DNA of 64,000 nucleotides from Candidatus Reidiella endopervernicosa (GTDB lineage Bacteria; Pseudomonadota; Gammaproteobacteria; GCF-013343005): NCBI RefSeq assembly GCF_013343005.1, contig NZ_CP054491.1, positions 1 to 64,000 of the forward strand, read 5' to 3'. Shown piece by piece: positions 16,468 to 25,601 of this stretch (position 1 is its first letter; each line of letters starts with the position of its first letter). The notes under the pieces were generated by a model. It saw only the letters and a program-made list of their open reading frames with translations, ran no database searches and was not told where the DNA came from. The position numbers and the translations under genes were made by a program.

Positions 16468-18722
16468 GTGAGTCTCAACGAAGAGGCGCTACACGCCTAC
16501 CGCGAGCAGCTCAACTGCGGCTTCAAAGATCTCGACGAGTTCTTCTCCCCCTGTATGGAGGAGGCCGAGGCGCTGCTCTCGCCCCAGGGGATTAAAGACT
16601 ACCTCGATGGTGCCTCGCTGATCTGCATGATTGGCCGTGGTGCCGGTCCGGTGCTCAGTTATCTGGAGGAGATGCCGCAGGTCGCCTCGAAGCTGGGTGA
16701 GGAGGCGCTTGAGCTGATTTCACAGAGCGTCTGGAAGATCTCACGCACGCCAAATGGCATCTCGATCCCCCTTTCTACAGACCATCGGTGAGGCATCACG
16801 TCGTCTCGGTAGTCTCGAACTACTGCGGGGCTACATCGATATGGTGCTCGACTTTATGGAGCGCACCACGGGTTCCATTCATGGTCACCACGCCACTATC
16901 CCCAGCCCTGGGCTGCCAGATTTCCTTAATCAGGTACCGACCCTGTTCAATGCCCTGAGCTGTGAGGGGGTTCGCAACTGGGTGGAGTATGGCATTCGCA
17001 ACTACAGCCAGCACCCGGAGCGCCAGAAGGACTACTTCACCCTGCAGTCGGCCGACTCCAAGGCGGTGATGCAGCGTGAGCGTCACGGCACCCTGTTCAT
17101 GGACAGTGAGCGTAGTTTGGACCTCTACCTGCGTTGCCTGTGGGATGACTCGGATCAGCTGGTGCCCTACTCCTCGGCCTTCGATGAGCTGCGCAAGCCG
17201 CGTCCCTACTATGATGGTTACGGCATTCGTGTGCCCGATGTCTACGATGATCGTGACGGCATCTCGGTCTCGATCGCTACCGTGTACTGCTGGCCCATAT
17301 CGCCGCGCACCGTCGCTGGACCACTGCGATCGTGGCCGACAACTACAGTCCCTTTCAGCGTATCGCTATCGAATGTCTGGAGGATTGCCGTGTCGAGACG
17401 CTGGCGATGCGCCGTTACCCTGGGCTCAGCACCTACTCCTCACACTGCATCCGCGCCCTGAAGAGCACGCCTGCAAGTCGGAAGAGGAGTCGTGTATTCG
17501 CCATCGACTGGCGATGCTCTCGCGCACGGTGCTCGATCCAAATCACGGCTACCAGAATCCCGATATCCTCGAGTTTGCTCAACGTTTCCACGACCTGATG
17601 GCCGATGGTAACGAGGGCAGCACTAAGGAGATCGCCTCAATCGCGCTCTCCTTCATCGCCCGTACCCGTCGCCAGACCGACCAGCTGCCGAAGATCCATT
17701 TCAAAGATACCGAGGTCGACTATCGCGACGATAACCGCCACATGTGGCGCTTTATCGAGGAGAGCGATGACGAGGAGATGTTTGAGGATGCGGCGAAGCG
17801 TCAGGTCTCCGATGAGGAGCAGGAGGGGCTGCCTCCACGCCACTATAAAGAGTGGGACTACAACACCAAGACCTACCGCCCCGACTGGGTCAGTCTCTAC
17901 GAGACGCTGCACCCCGCTGGCGACTCGGGCAAGATCGACCGCCTGCTGGCCAAGCACGATGCCCTGGCCAAGCAGCTCAAACGCATTCTCGATCTGCTCA
18001 AGCCACAACAGATGGTGCGCATCCGCTATCAGGAAGAGGGCAGCGAACTCGACCTCGATGTCGCGATCCGCTCACTGATCGACTTCAAGGCGGGTACACA
18101 GCCCGACCCACGCATCAACATGAGCCACAAACATGATGGTCGTGATATCGCTGTACTGCTGCTGCTCGACCTCTCCGCTTCACTGGCCGATATCCCTGAT
18201 GGGTGTGAGCAGAGCATTCTAGAATTGAGCCAGGAGGCGGTTTCGCTGCTCGGCATGGCGATTGAGGGATTGGGTGATGACTTCGCCATCGCCGGTTTCT
18301 CCTCCAACTCGCGCCACGAGGTCCACTACCAGCATATCAAGGGCTTTTCCGAACACTGGGACGATGGGGTCAAGGCACGTCTGGCGGCGATGGAGGCGGG
18401 CTACTCAACCCGTATGGGTGGAGCACTGCGCCACGCCGCCCACTATCTCGGCGCACGACAGGCGGACAAAAAGCTGCTGTTGGTACTGACCGATGGCGAG
18501 CCCTCAGATATCGATGTCAGCGATCCACAGCTGCTGATTCATGATGCCGCCAAGGCGGTCAGTGAGCTCGATCAGGACGGTATCTACACCTACTGCATCA
18601 ACCTCGACCCGCATGCAGATGAGTATGTGCAGGATATCTTCGGTAAGCAGTACACCGTTATCGACAAGGTTGAGCGCCTGCCCGAGAAGCTGCCGAAGCT
18701 CTTCATGTCGCTGACCAAATAA
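16468..18722 (+). pseudogene. cbbO: CbbO, von Willebrand-domain RuBisCO activase subunit, three apparent frameshifts
   Basis: Together three frames encode a CbbO of about 750 residues, from MSLNEEALHAYREQLNCGF to the end at 18722. The frame changes first at the CCCCC run near 16772-16776 (one extra C). It changes again near 17267-17272 (one base short, before GLDRYRVLLAHIAAH), and again near 17430-17440 (one base short, before HLLLTLHPRPEEHACK). The C-terminal vWA domain with the MIDAS motif DLSAS (about 18170) and the SLTK end are intact. No translation of the full activase is possible as written. Either the gene is decaying or this stretch has base-calling errors. Confidence 0.85.
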
Positions 18723-18751
18723 CGACCCTCAGCCCTCCGGGGGCTGCGTGG

Positions 18752-19168
18752 TTAGTCTTCGTCGAGCTGCAGTGATAGGCGCGCCAGCTTCGCCTTGATG
18801 CGGTGTGAAAGCTTGGCGTACTCACCCTTGCAGAGCAGCTCTCTGGCACCATCTACATCTCCACCATCGACCAGCCGTACGACGTTGCCGGCGCTCGTAT
18901 GGAAATGGGTGTGGGTATCTTTCAGATCGACAAACTTATGCAGCTCACCGTATTTAACGCCACCGGGCCCGTAGATCCACTTACCCAGCACACACTGATC
19001 ATCCTTACAGATCACTTCGGCATTGAGCTGTTCCTCGCTGGTACCAGCTATATAGGCCTCGAGTCGGATCTTCCAGCGCACATGCGCCTCAATTGCTTCG
19101 AGAAAGTTGAGCTGTTCACTCTCACCACAGGCGACACCCTCGCCCGCGCCACGCCCTCTATTCAACAT
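18752..19168 (-). CDS. Stand-alone CZB (chemoreceptor zinc-binding) domain protein
   Basis: The 138-residue protein shows the CZB pattern: His29 in EAHVRWKIRLEAYI, Cys59 in CVLGKWIYGPGG, and His86/His90 in HTHFH, the usual 3His/1Cys zinc set. CZB domains sense zinc or oxidants, often fused to chemoreceptors or to GGDEF domains as in E. coli DgcZ. Here the domain is alone, about 200 bp after a GGDEF gene on the same strand. A functional pairing with that cyclase is an inference. Confidence 0.85.
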   Translation of the reverse strand: MLNRGRGAGEGVACGESEQLNFLEAIEAHVRWKIRLEAYIAGTSEEQLNAEVICKDDQCVLGKWIYGPGGVKYGELHKFVDLKDTHTHFHTSAGNVVRLVDGGDVDGARELLCKGEYAKLSHRIKAKLARLSLQLDED

Positions 19169-19376
19169 ACCCCCTCCCCTGCCTCAATCAGCAACCAGTT
19201 ATGAGCACTACTGAGGCATCCTAGCCCACAGATGCCAATACATCCACTAATTGTAAGGATATAGATGCGAGAGATCACGCCACAACCCACTGGCACTCTC
19301 AAGGGATAGACATGAAGGGACGGTGCGTTAGCTCATGCGACAAAGCGGACATATCACACTCGACTCTTCACCCTGG

Positions 19377-21632
19377 TCACGACTCGGTCGAAACCGCAGG
19401 GGACGAGGTTTCGCAGTAGAGTTTGAAGGTGTTGCGCCCACCATTTTTCGCCTGATAGAGCGCCTCATCGGCCTGCCGCTGCAGCTCCTCGATATCGGTG
19501 CTGCAGCTGGGATAACAGCTGATCCCGATACTCGCGCCGATATTAATGGTGTGCCCCTCAATCACCTGCGGCTGTGAGATCTGCTCGATCAGGCGCTGCG
19601 CCGGGACTTGCAGCTCCTCGGTGATCTCCTCCCCGTTGAGTATGACGGCAAATTCGTCACCACCGAGACGCGCCACGGTATCAACCTCACGAAAGCAGTC
19701 GAGCATGATCTGGGCTACCTGCTGCAACAATGCATCCCCGACTGGATGGCCATAGGTGTCGTTGACCGGTTTGAAGCGGTCGAGATCGATCAGCATCAGC
19801 ACCATATCCTGCTTATAGCGGTTGGCCAGTGCGATCGACTCCATGAGCCGGCTATTGAAACGGTTGCGATTGGCCAGCCCGGTGAGCGGATCGCTCATCG
19901 CCATGCGCTTGATCTCCTCCTCCGCCCGCTTGCGCTCGGTGATATCGCGCATAACCGCCATAACCTTCAACGCCTTGCCCATCCGCATGCTGCTGAGCGT
20001 AATCTCAGCGGCGAAGGTTTCACCATTGCGACGTTGCGCGGTCTGTTCAACCGTTGTGTTCACGTCACGCGTCGCATACCCCTCAGCGAAACGATTCATA
20101 TAACCGGCATGCGTCTCTCGCATCTCCTCCGGCATCAGTAGCGAGACGCTCTTGCCGATCACCTCATGTGCCTTGTAACCGAAGATATCCTCGGCACCGG
20201 GGTTGAAGGTCTCGATTATCCCTTCGGCACTACTGGTGATGATCGCATCACGCACCGAGTTAAGGATCGCCGACACCTGCTGTTCATCTTTCTCGGCACG
20301 CGCCACCGCCTGCTCCGCCGTCTCACGTGCTGCCGCCAGCCCCTCAGCCAGTGCGAGCGCTTTGGTAGTCTGATCCTCGGACTTTTCGCGCAGTCGATGG
20401 ATATTCTCCAGCTGCGCATTCATCTCCTGATTGGCAGCCTCCAACTCATCCTCGGCCTGTTTTCGCTCAACCATGTTGCGCTTGAAGACCCGCACCGCCT
20501 GCGCCATCTCACCCAGCTCGTTATCCCGGTAGTGAAGTGCGATCTCGATATCGAGATCGTTCTTGGCCAGCTGCGTCATACTTCGGGTTAGCCTGAGCAG
20601 CGGTCCGATAACCCGCGCCTGCATCAGCCAGAAGGCAAACAGCGCCACCAACAACATCGAGATTATGACGCCCCAGGTACCGACTGAGAGGGTTCTCGTC
20701 ACGACCAAGAGTGCCTCACTGACTCTGCTGGAGCTGCGTTCAACCTGCAGCGAGATCTCTCGATCCAGCGCCTGCAATCCGCGGAGTGCAGGCTTATCAT
20801 CAATCTTGACTCGCCGATCGATCTCGTCGACATCAACGTCTTCGATAAAAAGCTTACTGATGTGCTGAAGCTGGCCGCTGTACTCCGTCAGCATCGCCGT
20901 AATATCCTGCAGGGCAACCTCCTCAGCACGGTTGGTTGGCTGCTGGCGATACCGCTCAATCGACTGCAGTGCCATCTGCAGATGACGACGCGCCTGGTTG
21001 AGCAGCTCCGCCTCACTGCGCAACAGGTAGTTCTTGTAGTAGTGGATGAAACCGCCGTAGCCAATCGCAGCACGAATATCTGCCACGATGCGCCCCTTGC
21101 TGAGCAAGGCATCGGCCATATCGTTCGTTTTAAGCACCTGCCCCAGCGTCTGCATACCACGTAGCGCCGGCTGATCATTGATGCGCACGGCACGGTCGAT
21201 CTCACCGGTGGTGCGTTCGTTGTCAATCATTGCGGCTGCCATGTGCAACTGCTCATCGTATTGAGCAACAACGTTCCTGATATCCTCCAGCGCAACCTCC
21301 TCGGCGGTGGAGCTCGTGAGCGCTGAGAACTGTTTGAGTATTGCCCGCACCGCACCAATATCGGTATGCACCTCTTCGCGGTAGTGGTGATCGTGTCGCA
21401 GCACATAGTTCTTGAAGTTGTGAATCATGCCGCCGTAACCGATCGCAGCACGCAACGAACTCTCCAGTCGCGCCTTCTCCGAGCGGTCGGTCTGATAGTG
21501 CTGCCAGGTAGTATCGATCAGCGTAATATTACGATTCAGGTAGACATTCGTCAGGGCGAGCACGCCGCAGAGCGTGGCGATCAGTACGGCAAAAAGCCAG
21601 CTGACAGTTTTTAGTTTTATATTATTGAACAT
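19377..21632 (-). CDS. Membrane diguanylate cyclase with duplicated sensor, HAMP, PAS and GGDEF
   Basis: The 751-residue protein has an N-terminal membrane helix (residues 10-32). Two tandem helical sensor repeats of roughly 110 residues follow, each with RAAIGYGGxIHxxKNYxLR and ending in DxPALRGxQxL. Then come a second membrane helix (about 325-345), a HAMP-like segment, a coiled coil, a PAS domain (AILNSVRDAIITSSAEGIIETFNPGAEDIFGY) and a C-terminal GGDEF domain. The active motif GGDEF is intact and an RxxD inhibitory site (REVD) sits five residues before it. It should make cyclic di-GMP in response to a periplasmic signal. Confidence 0.9.
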   Translation of the reverse strand: MFNNIKLKTVSWLFAVLIATLCGVLALTNVYLNRNITLIDTTWQHYQTDRSEKARLESSLRAAIGYGGMIHNFKNYVLRHDHHYREEVHTDIGAVRAILKQFSALTSSTAEEVALEDIRNVVAQYDEQLHMAAAMIDNERTTGEIDRAVRINDQPALRGMQTLGQVLKTNDMADALLSKGRIVADIRAAIGYGGFIHYYKNYLLRSEAELLNQARRHLQMALQSIERYRQQPTNRAEEVALQDITAMLTEYSGQLQHISKLFIEDVDVDEIDRRVKIDDKPALRGLQALDREISLQVERSSSRVSEALLVVTRTLSVGTWGVIISMLLVALFAFWLMQARVIGPLLRLTRSMTQLAKNDLDIEIALHYRDNELGEMAQAVRVFKRNMVERKQAEDELEAANQEMNAQLENIHRLREKSEDQTTKALALAEGLAAARETAEQAVARAEKDEQQVSAILNSVRDAIITSSAEGIIETFNPGAEDIFGYKAHEVIGKSVSLLMPEEMRETHAGYMNRFAEGYATRDVNTTVEQTAQRRNGETFAAEITLSSMRMGKALKVMAVMRDITERKRAEEEIKRMAMSDPLTGLANRNRFNSRLMESIALANRYKQDMVLMLIDLDRFKPVNDTYGHPVGDALLQQVAQIMLDCFREVDTVARLGGDEFAVILNGEEITEELQVPAQRLIEQISQPQVIEGHTINIGASIGISCYPSCSTDIEELQRQADEALYQAKNGGRNTFKLYCETSSPAVSTES

Positions 21633-21762
21633 TGAGTGTGATCCAGGATTATTTAATCACCGTTCCCTGGCACATACCCTAAAGAATAGACAGAATCGAT
21701 AACACATCCAACCTATATATAGCGAGTAACAATTGATCTTGCCAAATTTAGAATGAGACTTG

Positions 21763-22375
21763 ATGAAAAAAACGTCAGCGCATCGTCTCACGTCACCGCG
21801 ATGCGAAACTACGCCACGGCTACCACCCCCATGCTCTCTACTGGAGCAGCCGTGATATCCAGTGGTTGCGCTTCGAGCAGCTCTGCAAGATCGGCATCAA
21901 GCCGGGCAGTCGCCTGCTCGATGTAGGCTGTGGATTTGGCGACCTGCTGGAGTTTCTGGATGAACGTGGAATTCAGTACGGCGACTACCAAGGTCTCGAT
22001 CTCTCTCCCGACCTGCTCGAAACCGCTCGCGAACGTCATCGTGAGGCCAACTTCTTCGAGGGAGATCTGTTCGATCTCGATCCACACTCTGGCCAGTTCG
22101 ACTACGCCCTCCTCTCGGGCTCACTCAACGAGATGCTCGGTGATGATGGGAGCTACGCCCGGCAGACCATCACACGCATGTTCGATGCTAGCCGCCGCGG
22201 CATCGCGCTCAACCTGCTCGACGCCACCCACCTCCAGACCGGTAGCCGACCCGACCTGCAAAGCTTCGATCCCGAACAGATGGCCACCTGGTGCCGGGAC
22301 CTCACCCCAGAGACCACCCAGATTCGTGGCTATCTCGATAACGATTTCACCCTGCTGCTACAACGCAAGCCATAA
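21763..22375 (+). CDS. Class I SAM-dependent methyltransferase, apparent frameshift near the start
   Basis: The methyltransferase fold has the SAM-binding motif LLDVGCGFGDLLEFL and YQGLDLSPDLLETAR (motif II), then FDYALLSGSLN. The family-like N terminus (KKRQRIVSRHRDAKLRHGYH) is open from 21767, but the only good ATG, at 21763, is one base out of phase. Removing one A from the seven-A run 21766-21772 would join them. As written, translation could begin only at a TTG at 21866, which would lose about 35 residues. Substrate unknown. Confidence 0.75.
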
Positions 22376-22488
22376 CAAATCCACGGCGCAGACCATAATT
22401 AAATGTAATGCGTACGAGATACCCCTCTACCACCGTAAAAGGTATCCTATGCAGTCCTAAATTAACCAGACAACAGAGCTTTAGAACC

Positions 22489-23382
22489 ATGAGCCAGATA
22501 CCAGAGACCCTCTTCGAGTCAGAGATCAACAGCCTTGAGCTGATCCACCGCGGCAAGGTACGTGACATCTACGCCATAGATGACGCTCACATGCTGATCG
22601 TCACCACCGATCGCCTCTCCGCTTTCGACGTCATCCTCCCCGACCCAATCCCAGGTAAGGGCGTCGTATTGAACGCCGTCTCCAACTTCTGGTTTGAGCG
22701 CATGGCCGACACCATTCCCAACCAGCTCTCCGATATGACTCTGGAACAGGCGTTGCCTGATGCGGCCGAGCGTGCACCCGTCGTGGGCCGTGCGATCGTG
22801 GTTAAACGCCTCAAGGCGCTGCCAGTTGAAGCAATCGTACGCGGTTACCTGATCGGCTCCGGCTGGAAGGACTACCAGCGCAGCGGTGGTGTCTGCGGCA
22901 TCCAGCTCCCCGAGGGACTGCAGATGGCCGATCAGCTTCCCGAGGTGATCTACACCCCATCCACCAAGGCCGATGTGGGCGATCACGATGAGAATATCGA
23001 CTTCGACTCTACCGTTGATCTGCTCGGTCGCGAGATGGCCGAGCAGGTACGCGATGTCAGCCTCAAGCTCTATACCGAGGCAGCCAAGTTTGCGCGTGAG
23101 CGCGGCATCATCATTGCCGACACCAAGTTCGAGTTTGGTCTCGATGGCGACGGTACTCTGACCCTGATCGACGAGGCGCTCACTCCCGACTCGTCACGCT
23201 TCTGGCCCGCCGATAGCTACCAGCCCGGCAGCAGCCCAGAGAGCTTCGACAAGCAGTATGTACGCGACTATCTTGAGACCCTCGACTGGGATAAAACAGC
23301 ACCCGGTCCGAGCCTGCCCAACGAGGTTCTTCAGCGTACCGCTGATAAGTATCGTGAGGCGCAGGAGCGCATCACCAAGTAA
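22489..23382 (+). CDS. purC: Phosphoribosylaminoimidazole-succinocarboxamide synthase
   Basis: The 297-residue SAICAR synthetase condenses CAIR and aspartate with ATP in purine synthesis. Signature regions are visible: [13 protein letters not shown] near the start, [33 protein letters not shown], and near the C terminus [13 protein letters not shown] with [13 protein letters not shown]. The ATG at 22489 gives the usual N terminus [13 protein letters not shown]; an in-frame ATG at 22408 adds unconvincing residues. No other pur gene is near. Confidence 0.96.
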   Translation: MSQIPETLFESEINSLELIHRGKVRDIYAIDDAHMLIVTTDRLSAFDVILPDPIPGKGVVLNAVSNFWFERMADTIPNQLSDMTLEQALPDAAERAPVVGRAIVVKRLKALPVEAIVRGYLIGSGWKDYQRSGGVCGIQLPEGLQMADQLPEVIYTPSTKADVGDHDENIDFDSTVDLLGREMAEQVRDVSLKLYTEAAKFARERGIIIADTKFEFGLDGDGTLTLIDEALTPDSSRFWPADSYQPGSSPESFDKQYVRDYLETLDWDKTAPGPSLPNEVLQRTADKYREAQERITK

Positions 23383-23548
23383 CACCAACCAAGCAACATT
23401 TCGAAGCCGACAGGGACGTCTGCGCTTCACACCTACCCCCTCTCCAGCCAGTAAGTCCTGCTCCACGATCGGACCAAACATCGCTGGATCAACACCCCGC
23501 TATCACCTACCATTGGGTACTTTATTCAATTGCATTGGTATCCACTCA

Positions 23549-24277
23549 TGCCCCCCAGAAATCAACGTTTTAGTTGTCGATAACAAGGAGTATCTCGACC
23601 ACATCACCACCATCCTCAACAAGGAGTTCCACATCAAGGAGATCATCCACTGTGACAACAGCAAGGATGCGATGGCGGTGATCGACTCCGACAAACATCT
23701 CGGCTTCATCTTTGCCGACTGGGAGCTGAGTGGATCGAAGTTTATCGATCCCGTACGTGCCGACCGTGAGAACCACCACACACCACTGGTCATCATGGCA
23801 GAGAACGACTCCGATGCCGTGATCGGTAACGCCATGCGACATGGCGCCTCGACCCACATCGGCAAGCCATTTCTTGAGCAGGCACTGGTCACCCGTATTC
23901 ACCGCATCACCTCAATGCAGGAGCGTCGGCTGATGCGCCGCCTCCACCCCGATGTCGCCTACGATCTGAACATTGATACCGGCAGCGGCGAGTCAGCCAC
24001 CGTCAAACTGGTCGATATCTCACTGCACTGCTGCCTGACCCGCGCCGCGATTGAGCTGACCCGTGAGCTGCAGATCTTTGAGACCTATCGCGCCAGGATG
24101 GATATCGAGGGTTACCACTTTGAGTTCAATTGCCAGCTACACCGTATTGAGAGTGATCCCAATTCACCTCCACCGGTTAGCACCGTGCTGTTTCAGTTTG
24201 TCTTTACCGAGCTGACTGATGAGACCTCGCAGAAACTCGCACAACTGATGGATGAGTTCGACAGTCGCTGGCAGTAG
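23549..24277 (+). CDS. Receiver-domain protein with a degenerate PilZ-like C terminus, apparent 5' frameshift
   Basis: A receiver domain opens PPEINVLVVDNKEYL, with the likely phospho-acceptor Asp in FIFADWELS and the conserved Lys in HIGKPF. A C-terminal beta-rich segment holds VKLVDISLHCCLTR, resembling the PilZ DxSxxG box but with Cys for Gly and no clear RxxxR. c-di-GMP binding is therefore doubtful. The ATG at 23549 is out of phase with the domain by one base in a run of six C; one C fewer would give MPPEINVLVV. An in-frame non-ATG start is the alternative. Confidence 0.65.
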   Translation, partial: CPPEINVLVVDNKEYLDHITTILNKEFHIKEIIHCDNSKDAMAVIDSDKHLGFIFADWELSGSKFIDPVRADRENHHTPLVIMAENDSDAVIGNAMRHGASTHIGKPFLEQALVTRIHRITSMQERRLMRRLHPDVAYDLNIDTGSGESATVKLVDISLHCCLTRAAIELTRELQIFETYRARMDIEGYHFEFNCQLHRIESDPNSPPPVSTVLFQFVFTELTDETSQKLAQLMDEFDSRWQ

Positions 24278-24365
24278 CGGGCATCGAACCGCTGTAGCAT
24301 ACGATTGTCATACTCGGTAGAAGATCTAGTATTAGGCCATACCACACAACATAGGGAATAGAACA

Positions 24366-25215
24366 ATGAACAGAGACGTATCAATCACCACAGTCTTTAG
24401 CAGATGGCTGCTCTCAATCCTCCTCAGCATCAGTTTTGTTGCGGTACAGCCGGGGAGTCGCTATTTTGCGAAAGTTTGTTTGGGCATCCAAGCCCAAGCA
24501 AACAGCAAAACTTAACGCGACCGTTTATGCCTACGGCGCCCCGACGTCCTGCGTTCGTTGCGTAATCACCTCTTCGCGGCTCTACACAACTCCCTCAGTG
24601 ACTCTACGCCGACATAAAGCCGCTGCTGCATCTTCTTCGTCGTCCGCTCGCGCTCTCAACTACGAATATGCAGACGGCGTCGACTATCGGGACTAACCGC
24701 CCTCACTTCGCTCTCCATGGCGGTCAGCGCCTGCACTCGCCAGCTCCGCTACTGAGATCGACATTGAGGTCGATGCAGCACTGAAACGTTTCGAAAAAGA
24801 GGTGATTGGTGGCGGTGAATTCCTCAAGCGTGCCAAGGGCGTGCTGGTCTTCCCCAGCGTGATCAAGGCGGGTCTTGGTATCGGTGGCGAATATGGTGAA
24901 GGTGCACTACGCATCGGCGGAAAATCCAAGGCCTATTACAACACTGCAGCGGCTTCAATCGGCTTTCAGTTTGGTGCTCAACAGAAGACTGTCGTCATTG
25001 TTTTTCTCACCGACAAGGCGCTAAGTGATTTCCAGAGTAGCGATGGTTGGAAAGCGGGTGTCGACGGCTCAGTAGCGCTGATTGAGTGGGGTGCGGCAGA
25101 GGATATCAACTCAGTCGATATCAAAGATTCGATTGTCGGCTTTGTCTTCAGCAATAAGGGGCTGATGTACAACCTGACCATCGAGGGCTCCAAGTTCACC
25201 AAACTCGATAAGTAA
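24366..25215 (+). pseudogene. SYLF/Ysc84-domain exported protein, interrupted by repeat copy 3
   Basis: A signal peptide (MNRDVSITTVFSRWLLSILL...) runs from the ATG at 24366 to CAG at 24447-24449, where repeat copy 3 begins. The sequence resumes after 24728 as PALASSATEIDIEVDAALKRF. Precise removal of 24452-24728 rejoins SFVAVQP and PALAS, a well-formed cleavage site. The mature part has the SYLF lipid-binding pattern (AKGVLVFPSVIKAGLGIGGEYGEG, YYNTAAASIGFQFGAQ, FLTDKALSDFQ). As written, the signal peptide is lost; the remaining frame could start only inside the mature part. Confidence 0.85.
24452..24728 (+). repeat. ~280-bp interspersed element, copy 3
   Basis: This is the shortest copy (277 bp), starting GGGGAGTCGC and ending GGTCAGC. 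It lacks one T in two T-runs and has further single-base losses. It splits the signal peptide region of the SYLF gene. Exact removal returns the host frame. The left flank ends AGCC and the right flank begins GCCTGC. Confidence 0.9.
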
Positions 25216-25227
25216 CAGGATTTAGAG

Positions 25228-25590
25228 ATGACATCAGGCGAGAACAAACTAGACGCGATTGTCGCCGAGGCACGGCGCAACAGTGAGGCGCGTGAGCGTG
25301 ACTATCGGGAACGGTCGTTAAAGCTCTACCCCTGGATCTGTGGTCGTTGCAGCCGTGAGTTTACCCGCGAGAACCTCTCCGAGCTGACAGTTCATCACCG
25401 CGATCACAACCACGACAACAATCCGAACGATGGCAGCAACTGGGAGCTACTCTGCCTCTACTGTCACGACAATGAACACCAGCGCTATCTCGATCACGAT
25501 GCAGGTGCCAGCGGTGACAGTGATGGCAACAGTGATGCCGCCACCCACAACCCCTTCGCCGATCTGAAATCGCTACTCAAGAAGGAGTAG
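25228..25590 (+). CDS. yajD: YajD-like HNH nuclease family protein
   Basis: The 120-residue protein has two zinc-finger-like CxxC pairs (Cys38/Cys41 and Cys76/Cys79). Between them is the HNH core VHHRDHNHDNNPNDGSNW, closing with CHDNEH. This is the pattern of the small YajD family. The nuclease activity is inferred from the motif. The gene follows the SYLF gene by 12 bases, possibly in one transcript. Confidence 0.85.
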   Translation: MTSGENKLDAIVAEARRNSEARERDYRERSLKLYPWICGRCSREFTRENLSELTVHHRDHNHDNNPNDGSNWELLCLYCHDNEHQRYLDHDAGASGDSDGNSDAATHNPFADLKSLLKKE

Positions 25591-25601
25591 CGATTCGATA
25601 T

